From contig NZ_OZ035533.1 in assembly GCF_964033635.1 (NCBI RefSeq), forward strand, positions 1,054,001 through 1,118,000: DNA of 64,000 nt. The letters are read 5' to 3'. The position numbers were made by a program, and so were the translations under genes. This DNA comes from Chitinophaga sp. MM2321. Its GTDB lineage: Bacteria > Bacteroidota > Bacteroidia > Chitinophagales > Chitinophagaceae. Below the pieces are notes generated by a model, which saw only the letters and a program-made list of their open reading frames with translations, ran no database searches and had not been told where the DNA came from. Shown in pieces: positions 26,110 to 35,672 of the stretch. Each line of letters opens with the position of its first letter. Within the stretch, counting starts at the first letter, position 1.

Positions 26110-26473
26110 TTTGACCAGGATTAAACAGATTAAAGGATGATCAGGATGGATGAAGAATTATAAAATATCAGTTATTCAAAGCTACTGTTAATCCTTCAAA
26201 TTTGTTTCATCCCGGCTAATCCTTCAAAACGTGTTTAACCCTGTTGGTTTTTCAATTTGACCAGGATTAAACAGATTAAATGGATAACCAGGATGGATGA
26301 AGAATTATAAAATATCAGCTATTCAAAGCTATTGTTAATCCTTCAAATTTGTTTCCTCCCCGTTAATCCTTCAAAACGTGTTTAATCCTGTTGTTTTTTC
26401 AATTTTTACTATTATCCCAGTTCTATCCTGTCAATCTTCATAATCCTTTCATCCTGGTCACATCCTGGTCAGA
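26110..26473. repeat. Family A intergenic element, copy 2, with a 146-base tandem duplication
   Basis: Two near-identical units, 26110-26255 and 26256-26402, each begin TTTGACCAGGATTAAACAGA and end TTTTTCAA, differing at about a dozen positions by eye. A third, reversed part follows to 26473 and ends ATCCTGGTC. This accounts for the whole 361-base gap between the SPOR gene and the outer-membrane barrel gene; no other feature was seen in it. The right end overlaps the barrel gene stop codon (TGACCAGG read leftward). Confidence 0.8.
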
Positions 26474-28118
26474 ATTTGACCATTATACCACCCACTACGT
26501 TAAATCCATAAGTTGGATACAGGTACCAGCGTTGGTAGTGGGAGTTGAAGATGTTATTTGCATTTATCCAGAGATTGAAATTTTTGCCGATATCATAAGA
26601 TGCGCCGGCATTCAGGTCCCAGGCTCCTTTGGTTTTGTTGAAATCCTTGTTTGGCAGCTGGTAATAGCTTCCGCTCAGTGCAAACAGATCCGCATTCAGG
26701 TGGAGTTTCCTGGCGAGTGTATACTGTACAAATAAGTCGCCCTGGAAAGGAGGCAGATGCCAGGGTTTCACCTCTGTTTGTTGTTTGTTGTAATTGTACC
26801 AGTCGAAAGACACCTTTGCCTGGAATTTTTCTTCTTCAATATAGCCTACTTCTGCATGCAACTGGAAAGCACGCAGTTGTTCTTCGTTGCGGGTGATAAA
26901 TTGTTTGGTATCGGCGCTGTCATTTAAAAACAGCGGCATATTATACCAGGTAACGGATGCAAACTTTGTATTGTAGTTGAAATGACTGCCAAGGGTACCT
27001 TTGATACCGGTGTATTTTTCTTCTACGCGGGTATTCAGCATACCGTCGGTCAGACCTGCCATAAACGGATTTTTATTCGCCAGGTTGCGGTAGGAATTTT
27101 TCTCGATATAAGAAATCCATCCACTGCTCAGGATCAGTTTTTTACGAATCAGGTGTGATTCGTTGACGATATCCGGCAGGAGATAAAATTTGTTATTTGT
27201 CCAGGTTGGATTAACGCCGGCATGCAATACAAATCCGGGTTTGATGATATCCACGGAGGGATGAATGGCCACTACGTTATTATTGATGGCGCGGTTATTA
27301 TCTTCCTTGTAGGTAGACAGATCAAACACACCTTCTGCTTTTATGTAGATGTCTTCAAATACCTGTTTACGCACCGGTACTTTCATGTGGAAAGTATTTT
27401 CCGTGCGTTTGTAGGAATCATTAAAGAGAATGAATTTCACTTGTGGTTGAAATTCAAATGCCCAGTCGTTTTGCGGACGGTTTTTTACGCCCACGATAGC
27501 GGTTACCTGGTTAAAGGTTTGTGCGATATCCTTCTTGTCATATTTCAACGTGTCGTGGTTGTAACCGTAGTAGTGTACTGTATTACGGTCATAACCCAGG
27601 CTGGCATCAAACTGGAATTTTGGCAACAGATAAGTGCCGGAAGCCAGTACATTCAGGTTGCTGTAATCCTGGTCAGGAATTTCCTTTCCTTTGGAGCCGG
27701 TATAGTTTACATACAGGCCGTAGTTATACATATCCTTTCTGCCACTGCCAAATCCGGCCTGGAGATAAGGTGTCTGATAATTACCGTAACCCAGTTTGAT
27801 AAAATTATTCTGCAACAGGCTCAGTGAATCTTTGCCCAATGCCAGTGGTTTCAGTGGGGCAGCCTGATACATGAAGTTCAGGTTGAGTGCCGGCACTGCG
27901 TATTTCAGACTGGGCCTGCTGGTATCAATGCCGGGCAGAGAAGCCGTCAGGTTTAGTTTATAGGCATCACGCAGTTTGGGTTGATTGGTGGAAATGATAT
28001 CAATCGTTTCCTGTTTCAACGTTTCCTGTGCACTGGCCTGTTGCTGCTGCAAAAGACCTGCAATACCCAGGGCTGCTATTGTGAAAGCGCGTTTGTTATA
28101 TATTTTCTGAATGTTCAT
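26469..28118 (-). CDS. Outer-membrane beta-barrel protein (TonB-receptor-like, no plug)
   Basis: A 549-residue protein with a signal peptide (about first 30 residues, ending ASAQ) and a C-terminal phenylalanine after GIMVKF, as in outer-membrane barrels. It has many alternating amphipathic strands with aromatic girdles (KFNLWINANNIFNSHYQRWYLYP in pieces), like the barrel of TonB-dependent receptors, but no plug or carboxypeptidase-like domain. Transport by TonB therefore seems unlikely. It lies 54 bases after the large TPR gene on the same strand, and the pair may function together. Substrate unknown. Confidence 0.65.
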   Translation of the reverse strand: MNIQKIYNKRAFTIAALGIAGLLQQQQASAQETLKQETIDIISTNQPKLRDAYKLNLTASLPGIDTSRPSLKYAVPALNLNFMYQAAPLKPLALGKDSLSLLQNNFIKLGYGNYQTPYLQAGFGSGRKDMYNYGLYVNYTGSKGKEIPDQDYSNLNVLASGTYLLPKFQFDASLGYDRNTVHYYGYNHDTLKYDKKDIAQTFNQVTAIVGVKNRPQNDWAFEFQPQVKFILFNDSYKRTENTFHMKVPVRKQVFEDIYIKAEGVFDLSTYKEDNNRAINNNVVAIHPSVDIIKPGFVLHAGVNPTWTNNKFYLLPDIVNESHLIRKKLILSSGWISYIEKNSYRNLANKNPFMAGLTDGMLNTRVEEKYTGIKGTLGSHFNYNTKFASVTWYNMPLFLNDSADTKQFITRNEEQLRAFQLHAEVGYIEEEKFQAKVSFDWYNYNKQQTEVKPWHLPPFQGDLFVQYTLARKLHLNADLFALSGSYYQLPNKDFNKTKGAWDLNAGASYDIGKNFNLWINANNIFNSHYQRWYLYPTYGFNVVGGIMVKF

Positions 28119-28129
28119 GCTGTCGTAAA

Positions 28130-28169
28130 CTTAAATTTCTAAATCCCAAAATCCCAAAATATTTCCTGG
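28130..28169. repeat. Family B AT-rich intergenic repeat, copy 1
   Basis: Read leftward it is CCAGGAAATATTTTGGGATT followed by TTGGGATTTAGAAATTTAAG. It is closely similar to 51546-51580 (CCAGGAATATTTTGGGATTT...). It fills most of the gap between the TPR and barrel genes. Confidence 0.55.
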
Positions 28170-28172
28170 TGG

Positions 28173-31100
28173 TTATTTCTTCGGTTTTTTCCCTGCTGCT
28201 TTCTCTTCCGCTTCCGCTTTCGCCAGTTTCTCTTTCGCCTCCTGTTTCAGTTCCGGTATTGGACAGTTGGTCGCAATACTCTGGAAAGTAGCTTTGGCAT
28301 TGAAATAATCCTGTTGGCGGGTATATACATCACCCAGCAGGATATAGGATTTCGCTACCCATATTTCGTAGGAAGGTGTGTTTTTAATCACGTCGAAACC
28401 AGCTTTTTCAGCGGCGGCCAGGTCATCCTGTTGCAGGTAGCAGTCGGCAATATCATAACGGGCTTCTGCACCTGTTTCTGATTTGGTGAGTGCGGCTACG
28501 GTTTTAAATTCAGCCATTGCGTTGGCGTATTGCTTCGCTTCTTTCTGCGACTTGCCCAGGTAGAAGTGTGCGATGATCTGATCATCCGTACTGATATTGG
28601 CAGCAGATAACAGCATCTCTGCGTAGTTGCCTACTTCATCCCAGTGTTTCAACTGGTAGTTACTGCGTAGCAGGCCCCTGGTGGCCGTCAGGCTGTTTTC
28701 CTTACTGGTGGAAAGGTCTTGCAGCTGCAGGTAATAGGTGCGTGCCTTATCATAATTTTTCTGCTGGTAGAAATTGATATTAGCCGCCTGTAGTGCAGAT
28801 CTTTCTGCATATAAACTATTATTACGGGACAGCACAAATTCGTAGGCAGGCAATGCGTTCGTATAGTCCTTATTGTTATAGGCGCACTCTGCTTTGTAGA
28901 AATAGGCGGGTAAGATAAACTGACCGTTCGGATATTTCTCAATATAGCTGTTGAAAGCGGTGGTAGCACCGGCGCAATCGTTATTGGTAAACCTTGATTC
29001 TGCTGCGGCGTAAGCGAGAGAGTCTTCTGCTGATGCCGTAACGGTTCTGCCACTGGCTTTCAGGAAGGCGAGGTAATCGTCTGTTTTACCCTGGCTCACG
29101 TAAATGGATTTGATGCTTTGCAGTGCTTCATTGGTTTCCGGTGAACCGGGGAATTTCTCCACTACCTGGCGGTAGTAAGCCAGTGCTTTGCTGTCGTTGT
29201 CCTTGTTGAAATAGCAGAGGCCCAGTTTCAGCAGTGCACGGGGAGCGTTGGCGCCGTTAGGCTGCTTTTGCAAAACATTTTCCAGGTACGGTATTGCTTC
29301 TGTATATTTTTCTTCGGAGAGATAGGTATTCGCAATCTCCATATCGGTTTCGTTGCCGAATCCGGAAGTAGGAAATTTGTTACCCAATTGTTTCAGCAAT
29401 GCGAGCTTATCGTTTTGTTTGCCTTGCAGGCCAAGGATGATAGCTTTCTGATAGATGGCATAGTCAGCACCCGCGTCGTTGCTGTTGATAATACCGTCGT
29501 ACAGGCTGATGGCCTTGGGGAACTGGCGGAGCATGTAGTAGCAATCTGCACTGCGAAGGGCAGCGTCGGCGGCTATACGTTCTGCATTAGGACCGCTGGC
29601 CCGTTGTGCCGATTCAAAGTAAGGCAGTGCTTCACTGTATTTATCCTGTTTCAGCAGGCTGTAACCGAGGTTGTAGCTGGCGGTTTGCGCATTGGCTTCG
29701 CCGGAAACAGGAGCTGTATTATTCAGATAGGCGTTCAGGTTAGTAACGGCGGTCGCTGTTTTATTCTGGCGTAGTGCAATTTCCGCTTTCCAGAAATGGG
29801 CCAGTTGTTTGATCTGTGGATCGTATGGATTACTGATGGCGATATCCAGCAACCGGTCCGCTTCTGCCAGTTGCTGATCGTTGATCAGCTGGGTGGCCCT
29901 GCCATAGGCTACTTTCTGATACGCTTTCAGCACGGTAGGGTTCTTATCCTGGATCTGTTCAATAGTAGCCAGACCATCTTTATAGTTATTGGTATTCATG
30001 AAAAGGTTCACGAGGATTTCCCGCGCTTCTTTGTTGTAAGCAGATGCGGGATATAGTTTTACAAACTGTGTCAGTTCGCTGAGGGCAGCATCCTGGTAGC
30101 CCAGCTCGTAGGATAATTTACCGTAGTTAAAGCGGGATATTTCCTGTTGTGCTGCATTGGAGCTATTGTTGGCGCAGAACGCAAAAGCGTTGCGCGCATT
30201 GGCTTTCTGACCGGTACGCAGGTAACAGTCGCCCAGCAGGTACATGGAGTTTTGTCCCAGTGAATCTTTTGAGCTGCTCAGTTGTTTGAACCCGGTAATG
30301 GCTTTGTTGAGATTACCGGTTTGATAATAAGAGTAGGATAACTGGTAGATATCTTCATTTCTTACTTCATCTGAATTATCCTGGAACTCCTGTAAGTAGG
30401 GGAGTGCATTTTTATAATCTTTCTTTTCGAAATAGGCTTTACCCAGCAGTTGTTTCAGTTCTGCTTCATAATATTGTCCGCCTTTTCTCAGCAATGGTTC
30501 GCTGTAGGCGATGAGCTGATCTGTTTTGCCTTGAAAGTAGTAGATCTCAGCGACGTAGTAAGGTACCACATTGCTGTATTTAGGATCATTGATGACACGC
30601 TGGAAGCTGTTCATCGCATCATTATACTGATGGTTGTAATAGGCGATGAAGCCATAGTAATAATTGGCTGGTACGTAATATTTACCTTGTATTTCCCGGA
30701 TGGCAGCAAAGAGCGGTAATGCTTTTTTGAAGTCTTTTACGTTGAAATAGCAATAGGCCAGTTCAAATTTTGCTTCGGCAATTTCGGCGTTGGAGAGATT
30801 GTCGATATTGGCTTTCTCATACAGCGGAATGGCCTCTTTGAATTTGTTGAGATGGAAATAATATTTCCCCAGCTGATAGCTGACCAGTTGCTCACGGGCA
30901 TTGTTATTGAATATTTTCAGGTATTCCAATGCTGTCTTTTCCGCATTATCCTGTTGCAGTTTGAGTGCACAGATGGTATAATAGTAGTAGGCATCTGTTT
31001 TAACGAGGTCGCGGTTCGTTTCATGGAAATAATCGATATTATCGATCGTTTGCTTGAAAAGCTGCATGGATACAGCATATTTTTCCTGCTGGAAATATTG

Positions 31101-31250
31101 CTGTGCATCTTTGAATACTTTCTCAGCATCAGTATAGATACGTGTTTGCTGCGCCTGTGCTACCGGCAATCCTGCCAAGCCTGCGCCGGTAAACAGCAAC
31201 AGGGAAATGTACAGATGTCCTGGAATAAAAATTTTTCTTATGAACTGCAT
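28173..31250 (-). CDS. Large exported TPR protein
   Basis: A 1025-residue protein with a signal peptide (residues about 1-33, ending PVAQAQQ) and tetratricopeptide repeats over nearly its full length. Example helices are AKFELAYCYFNVKDFKKAL, ALPYLQEFQDNS, EALPYFESAQRAS and KALAYYRQVVEKFPGSPET. A lysine-rich tail (EKAAGKKPKK) ends it. TPR proteins are scaffolds for protein complexes, here in the periplasm or attached to the outer membrane. The downstream outer-membrane barrel on the same strand suggests a joint envelope complex. No specific function can be given. A -7 promoter element lies about 104 bases upstream. Confidence 0.85.
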   Translation of the reverse strand: MQFIRKIFIPGHLYISLLLFTGAGLAGLPVAQAQQTRIYTDAEKVFKDAQQYFQQEKYAVSMQLFKQTIDNIDYFHETNRDLVKTDAYYYYTICALKLQQDNAEKTALEYLKIFNNNAREQLVSYQLGKYYFHLNKFKEAIPLYEKANIDNLSNAEIAEAKFELAYCYFNVKDFKKALPLFAAIREIQGKYYVPANYYYGFIAYYNHQYNDAMNSFQRVINDPKYSNVVPYYVAEIYYFQGKTDQLIAYSEPLLRKGGQYYEAELKQLLGKAYFEKKDYKNALPYLQEFQDNSDEVRNEDIYQLSYSYYQTGNLNKAITGFKQLSSSKDSLGQNSMYLLGDCYLRTGQKANARNAFAFCANNSSNAAQQEISRFNYGKLSYELGYQDAALSELTQFVKLYPASAYNKEAREILVNLFMNTNNYKDGLATIEQIQDKNPTVLKAYQKVAYGRATQLINDQQLAEADRLLDIAISNPYDPQIKQLAHFWKAEIALRQNKTATAVTNLNAYLNNTAPVSGEANAQTASYNLGYSLLKQDKYSEALPYFESAQRASGPNAERIAADAALRSADCYYMLRQFPKAISLYDGIINSNDAGADYAIYQKAIILGLQGKQNDKLALLKQLGNKFPTSGFGNETDMEIANTYLSEEKYTEAIPYLENVLQKQPNGANAPRALLKLGLCYFNKDNDSKALAYYRQVVEKFPGSPETNEALQSIKSIYVSQGKTDDYLAFLKASGRTVTASAEDSLAYAAAESRFTNNDCAGATTAFNSYIEKYPNGQFILPAYFYKAECAYNNKDYTNALPAYEFVLSRNNSLYAERSALQAANINFYQQKNYDKARTYYLQLQDLSTSKENSLTATRGLLRSNYQLKHWDEVGNYAEMLLSAANISTDDQIIAHFYLGKSQKEAKQYANAMAEFKTVAALTKSETGAEARYDIADCYLQQDDLAAAEKAGFDVIKNTPSYEIWVAKSYILLGDVYTRQQDYFNAKATFQSIATNCPIPELKQEAKEKLAKAEAEEKAAGKKPKK

Positions 31251-31353
31251 GCTTTAGCTGTTATATCTTGAATTATGCGTTTAAAACGAATACCGGCCTG
31301 AAATATTTTCCTGCCGGGCATTATACGGAACATTATCTGGGACACAAACCAGG

Positions 31354-31361
31354 CAAATATA
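31354..31361 (-). promoter_or_regulatory. -7 promoter element for the TPR-barrel operon
   Basis: Read leftward, TATATTTG matches TAnnTTTG exactly, about 104 bases before the TPR gene start. The 233-base gap 31251-31483 to the divergent DoxX gene holds no other recognised feature; short open frames in it look spurious. Confidence 0.5.
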
Positions 31362-31483
31362 AAAGTTATATCCTTTCTTTTCCGATCGGGTTTCCAACAA
31401 TGTGGATAACTCAGGAAGCATGACAAAGGCTATTGCCCTATATTGCGGCAAAATATTTTTATAGAGCAAAAACCTTACCTACT

Positions 31484-31903
31484 ATGAGAAAACTGTTCTC
31501 TACTGGTTACACCAACGGTGCTGTAAATTTTTCCATGCTGGTGCTCCGGCTGGTATCTGGCGGCCTTTTAATGCTACATGGCTGGCCTAAGCTTGTCAAT
31601 TTTGCGGCCAAAATGAATTCTTTTCCTGATCCTTTAGGGGTAGGACACAAAATTTCCCTGGGAATGGTGGTATTCGCCGAATTTTTCTGTTCGATATTTA
31701 TCATGTTGGGTCTGATGACCAGACTGGCTACTATTCCCGTGATGATCTGCATGTGCGTGGTTATTTTTTCCATTCACGGCCAGGATACTGCCGCACTTAA
31801 TTTTGGCAAAATTGAGTTGCCCATGCTGTTTCTGACATCATTTATAGTACTTTTCTTTACAGGACCCGGTAGGTTTTCAATTGATGGCGCATTAGGAAAA
31901 TAA
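31484..31903 (+). CDS. DoxX-family membrane protein
   Basis: A 139-residue inner-membrane protein with four hydrophobic segments. The DoxX signature appears as LRLVSGGLLMLHGWPKL near residue 20 and GLGLMTRLATIPVMI-like text near 80. DoxX proteins are small quinone- or oxidative-stress-linked membrane proteins; the exact role is unclear. The frame is open from 31433 but the ATG at 31484 gives the usual N-terminus. It stands 55 bases before a thioesterase gene on the same strand. Confidence 0.8.
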   Translation: MRKLFSTGYTNGAVNFSMLVLRLVSGGLLMLHGWPKLVNFAAKMNSFPDPLGVGHKISLGMVVFAEFFCSIFIMLGLMTRLATIPVMICMCVVIFSIHGQDTAALNFGKIELPMLFLTSFIVLFFTGPGRFSIDGALGK

Positions 31904-31958
31904 GTATGGACCGGTCTTTGCGCGTCCGGGTTTTTAGCTAAATTATATTGAAGGAAGC

Positions 31959-32369
31959 ATGTTTATCAGTACAACAACGATCAGGGTACGCTATGGTGAA
32001 ACAGACCAGATGGGTTACCTGTATTACGGCAACTACGGCCTGTACTACGAAGTAGGCAGGGCAGAAGCGATCCGCGAACTGGGATTTACGTATCGTGAAC
32101 TCGAAGAACAAGGCGTGATGATGCCTGTAGCAGAGCTGAATGTAAAATATTTCCGGCCAGCCTTTTATGATGACCTGATAACGGTGAAGACTATATTAAA
32201 AGAATTGCCAAAAAGTTCTAAAATACAGTTCCACAGCGAATTGTATAACGAAAAAGGTGAGCTGCTGAATGTGGGCGTTACCACGCTCGTGTTTGTGGAT
32301 GTGAATACAAGACAGAAAGCCGGCTTACCGGAGGCGCTGAAAGAAAGATTAGAACCTTTTTTTAAATAA
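31959..32369 (+). CDS. Acyl-CoA thioesterase, YbgC/4HBT hot-dog family
   Basis: A 136-residue hot-dog-fold protein that hydrolyses acyl-CoA thioesters. The family signature is RVRYGETDQMGYLYYGNY near residue 10, where the aspartate in ETDQMG is the catalytic residue and the following YYGNY packs the site. AELNVKYFRPAFYDD follows as in YbgC. The substrate is not known. The next gene, cinA, starts 11 bases later, so they may be co-transcribed. Confidence 0.88.
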   Translation: MFISTTTIRVRYGETDQMGYLYYGNYGLYYEVGRAEAIRELGFTYRELEEQGVMMPVAELNVKYFRPAFYDDLITVKTILKELPKSSKIQFHSELYNEKGELLNVGVTTLVFVDVNTRQKAGLPEALKERLEPFFK

Positions 32370-32380
32370 AATATTTCCTT

Positions 32381-33628
32381 GTGGCCCAAGTAACAACCAG
32401 TATCATCACTATTGGTGATGAATTGCTGATAGGACAAACAATAGATACCAACTCTGCCTGGATGGCCCAGCAACTCAATGCGATGGGGATCTGGGTACAC
32501 CGGCGTGTAGCCATTGGCGATGTAAAGGAAGATATACTGGAAGCACTTGAAAAAGAAGCAGCTGTTTCTGATATTGTGCTGATAACCGGTGGATTAGGGC
32601 CTACGGCCGATGATATTACCAAGCCAGTATTATGCGAATATTTTCATACCCGGCTGGTACAGCATGAAGCTACGCTGCACCGGGTAATGCATCTTTTTGA
32701 AAGCCGCGGCTTGCCGGTACTGCAACGTAATGTAGATCAGGCGCTGGTGCCGGAAAGCTGCACAGTGATCGAGAACACACGAGGCACCGCACCGGGCATG
32801 TGGTTTGAAAAAGATGGGAAGATCTATGTTTCCATGCCGGGCGTACCGCATGAAATGCAGGGGATTATGGAAACTTATGTACTGCCGCAACTGGCAGCGC
32901 ATTTTAGTACACCGGCTGTGATACATCAAACCCTGCTGACTGCGGGTATGGGAGAGTCGTTTATTGCAGAAAGACTGGTTGGCTTTGAAGCTAAGCTACC
33001 ATCACATATCAAACTGGCTTACCTGCCCAGTTATAGCCTGCTGAAACTCCGGCTCACCGCTTTCGGGGACGATAAACTCGCCACGGCGGCGGAACTAAGC
33101 ATCCTTTTCCATGAGTTGAAGGAGCTGCTGGCGGACATCGTAGTGGCCGATCAGGATATGCCCATCGCACAGGTGATCGGGCAACTGCTGTTGGAAAGAG
33201 GTAAAACAGTGGGTACGGCGGAAAGCTGCACAGGTGGACAGATAGCCAGCTGGATTACGGCTATCCCGGGAAGTTCTGCCTATTTCAAAGGCAGCGCCAT
33301 TACTTATGCTAATGAAATGAAAGTGAAGTTGTTGGGCGTAAAGCCAGCTACACTGGAAGCAGAGGGGGCGGTGAGCGAAGCCATCGTAAAAGAAATGCAT
33401 GCCGGGGCGCTTGAACTGCTGGAAACAGATTATGCCATTGCCGTATCAGGCATTATGGGACCAGACGGAGGCACCGCAGAGAAACCCGTAGGCACGGTAT
33501 GGATTGCAGTGGGAGATGCCACCAATGTGGTAACTGTAAAACATCAGTTACGGTACGACCGGGAAAGGAATATACAGATGACGGCTGTTTATGCGATGAA
33601 TGCTTTGCGTAAACTGATCCTGCAATAG
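32381..33628 (+). CDS. cinA: CinA-like nicotinamide-nucleotide amidase
   Basis: A 415-residue two-domain protein. Residues about 1-170 form the MoaB/MogA-like domain (ITIGDELLIGQTIDTNS, TGGLGPTADDITKP, PGVPHEMQGIM). Residues about 255-415 form the CinA C-terminal deamidase domain (GTAESCTGGQIASWITAIPGSS, VSGIMGPDGGTAEKPVGTVW), which converts NMN to nicotinate mononucleotide in the pyridine nucleotide salvage cycle. The start codon is GTG. Full length and both domains are intact. Confidence 0.93.
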   Translation: MAQVTTSIITIGDELLIGQTIDTNSAWMAQQLNAMGIWVHRRVAIGDVKEDILEALEKEAAVSDIVLITGGLGPTADDITKPVLCEYFHTRLVQHEATLHRVMHLFESRGLPVLQRNVDQALVPESCTVIENTRGTAPGMWFEKDGKIYVSMPGVPHEMQGIMETYVLPQLAAHFSTPAVIHQTLLTAGMGESFIAERLVGFEAKLPSHIKLAYLPSYSLLKLRLTAFGDDKLATAAELSILFHELKELLADIVVADQDMPIAQVIGQLLLERGKTVGTAESCTGGQIASWITAIPGSSAYFKGSAITYANEMKVKLLGVKPATLEAEGAVSEAIVKEMHAGALELLETDYAIAVSGIMGPDGGTAEKPVGTVWIAVGDATNVVTVKHQLRYDRERNIQMTAVYAMNALRKLILQ

Positions 33629-33663
33629 GGACATTGTCATATTCCGAATTGGTACAATTCCCT

Positions 33664-33671
33664 TATTTTTG
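33664..33671 (+). promoter_or_regulatory. -7 promoter element for the E2 gene
   Basis: TATTTTTG matches TAnnTTTG and lies 27 bases before the E2 start. No -33 match at normal spacing. Confidence 0.45.
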
Positions 33672-33697
33672 TTGCGACTAAAGCTAAAATCAATCTT

Positions 33698-35014
33698 ATG
33701 GCTATTGTAGAATTGGTAATGCCTAAAATGGGGGAGAGCATCATGGAAGCTACCATTTTGCGTTGGCATAAAAAGACCGGCGATCACGTAAACCTTGATG
33801 AAACGGTGCTGGAAATTGCTACCGACAAAGTGGATACCGAGGTGCCTTCTATCGCGGAAGGAGAGATCACAGAAGTGCTCTTTGCTGAAAATGATGTGGT
33901 ACCCGTAGGCGCGGTGATAGCCCGCATTAGTACCAATGCCGATGCTGCGGCTGATACAGAACCTATACCTGTAGCGCCCGTTGCCTCTGAACCAAAATTT
34001 ACTGCCGCCGCTGCACCTGTCACTGCAAATGTGCAGGAAGTCAGACTTACCGGTGGAGGCCCGAGATTTTATTCACCCCTGGTGCTGACCATTGCACAAC
34101 AGGAAGGGATCAGCTTTGCTGACCTGGAAAAGATCCCTGGCTCCGGAAACGATGGCCGTGTTACCAAAAGAGATATTTTACAGTATGTTGCCGACCGAAG
34201 GGAAGGCAAGATCATACCGGATGTTACACCTGAACAGGTGTCTGGTCCGGCTGCTTCCCGTGCACAGATGGTGACCACTACGGTATCATCGCCTACTTAC
34301 AACGGTAATGTAGAGATCATAGAAATGGATCGCATGCGTAAGCTGATTGCCAATCATATGGTGATGAGCAAACAAACCAGCCCGCATGTTACCAGCTTTG
34401 CGGAAGCGGATGTGACCAATATGGTTAAATGGCGCGACCGTGTAAAAGGGGATTTCGAAAAAAGCGAGGGTGAAAAGCTCACTTTTACGCCCCTGTTTGT
34501 AGAAGCTATTGTGCGCTGTATCAAGCGTTTCCCATTAATCAACTGTTCCCTGGATGGTGATAAGATTATTATCAAGAAAGATATTAATATAGGGATGGCC
34601 ACCGCCTTACCTTCCGGTAACCTGATTGTGCCGGTGATTAAAAATGCAGATGTGCTCAACCTGGTAGGATTAACCAGGCAGGTAAATTCCCTGGCCAATG
34701 CTGCCCGTCAGAATAAACTGAAACCGGAAGATACCCAGAGCGGTACCTTCACCTTAACCAATGTAGGTACTTTTGGCAGCCTGATGGGGACGCCGATCAT
34801 CAACCAGCCCCAGGTTGCTATTCTGGCTGTTGGTGTCATTAAAAAGCGTCCGGTGGTGATAGAAACAGAACTGGGGGATACAATCGGGATCAGGCATATG
34901 ATGTACCTGTCCATGTCTTATGACCACCGCATTGTGGATGGTTCTTTGGGTTCTACTTTCCTGAGCGCAGTAGCGAAGGAACTGGAAGCGTTTGACCCGA
35001 AAAGGAATGTATAA
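33698..35014 (+). CDS. Dihydrolipoyl acyltransferase (E2) of a 2-oxoacid dehydrogenase
   Basis: The E2 core of a 2-oxoacid dehydrogenase complex, moving the acyl group to CoA. The 438-residue protein has one lipoyl domain at about 1-77 (lipoylated lysine in ATDKVDTEV), an A/P linker, an E3-binding domain at about 115-155 (RFYSPLVLTIAQQEGISF, GRVTKRDIL), and the catalytic domain with MSYDHRIVDGS near the end carrying the active histidine and aspartate. The catalytic domain looks like the branched-chain/2-oxoglutarate group; the substrate is not settled. No E1 or E3 gene is adjacent. It has its own promoter and terminator. Confidence 0.9.
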   Translation: MAIVELVMPKMGESIMEATILRWHKKTGDHVNLDETVLEIATDKVDTEVPSIAEGEITEVLFAENDVVPVGAVIARISTNADAAADTEPIPVAPVASEPKFTAAAAPVTANVQEVRLTGGGPRFYSPLVLTIAQQEGISFADLEKIPGSGNDGRVTKRDILQYVADRREGKIIPDVTPEQVSGPAASRAQMVTTTVSSPTYNGNVEIIEMDRMRKLIANHMVMSKQTSPHVTSFAEADVTNMVKWRDRVKGDFEKSEGEKLTFTPLFVEAIVRCIKRFPLINCSLDGDKIIIKKDINIGMATALPSGNLIVPVIKNADVLNLVGLTRQVNSLANAARQNKLKPEDTQSGTFTLTNVGTFGSLMGTPIINQPQVAILAVGVIKKRPVVIETELGDTIGIRHMMYLSMSYDHRIVDGSLGSTFLSAVAKELEAFDPKRNV

Positions 35015-35042
35015 CAAGAACGTTTCAACATATAATTGCATT

Positions 35043-35072
35043 AAAAAAGGCTCTCCATGGAGAGCCTTTTTT
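35043..35072. terminator. Bidirectional terminator between E2 and the RRM gene
   Basis: A6, then the perfect palindrome GGCTCTCCATGGAGAGCC, then T6. It can stop transcription on both strands and separates convergent genes. Confidence 0.92.
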
Positions 35073-35099
35073 AAATTCCTTTGAACCCGAATAAGGGGA

Positions 35100-35420
35100 T
35101 TAATAACGACGGTCGCGGGAACCATATCCTCCGCCGCCACGGTTATTACCACCACCACCTTTGAAATTATTATTCGGTTGTTTAGGTCTTGCTTCGTTTA
35201 CCATCAATTGCTTGCCTTCGATTTCGCTGCCATTCAAACTATCCATAGCCTTTGCTCCTTCTTCCTGGTTAGGCATCTCCACAAAACCAAAACCACGTGA
35301 GCGGCCGGTTTCATGGTCCTTGATAACCTTAGCGGAGGTAACCTCTCCAAAATCGCTGAAAATCTGATGGAGATCCTCATCGTTCAACCTGTAGTGCAGG
35401 TTGGCTACGTAAATGTTCAT
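35100..35420 (-). CDS. Small RNA-binding protein (RRM, glycine-rich tail)
   Basis: A 106-residue protein with one RNA recognition motif at residues 1-78: RNP2 IYVANL at the start and RNP1 RGFGFVEM near residue 43. A glycine/arginine-rich tail (GGGGNNRGGGG) ends it. Such proteins are common and abundant in Bacteroidota and resemble cyanobacterial cold-induced Rbp proteins. They probably act on mRNA stability or translation. Its own leader region (35421-35672, 252 bases) is A/T-rich; no promoter match was found. Confidence 0.92.
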   Translation of the reverse strand: MNIYVANLHYRLNDEDLHQIFSDFGEVTSAKVIKDHETGRSRGFGFVEMPNQEEGAKAMDSLNGSEIEGKQLMVNEARPKQPNNNFKGGGGNNRGGGGYGSRDRRY

Positions 35421-35672
35421 GATAACTGAAATTAAAATAATGAAAAATAATATCCTGAAGTTATGAAAATAACATTAATAAAAAAGTCACCGGTAAAAAA
35501 TAATTCTTATAAGCACCTTTTTTGATATAGCTCCCTATATTCAAACCCTTTACAGGCACATGTTATGATACATTTTAATTATTATTGGGATTTGCTTCTG
35601 CGGGTAAAAAGGGGGCTGGTTTGTGCCTTTTTTTTCGTAAATTCAAGGTATGATCCATTAAATTAATTTGCC

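Noticed and set aside
26110..26473. CRISPR-like direct repeats
   Set aside because: There are only two units of about 146 bases with no short repeat-spacer pattern and no cas genes.
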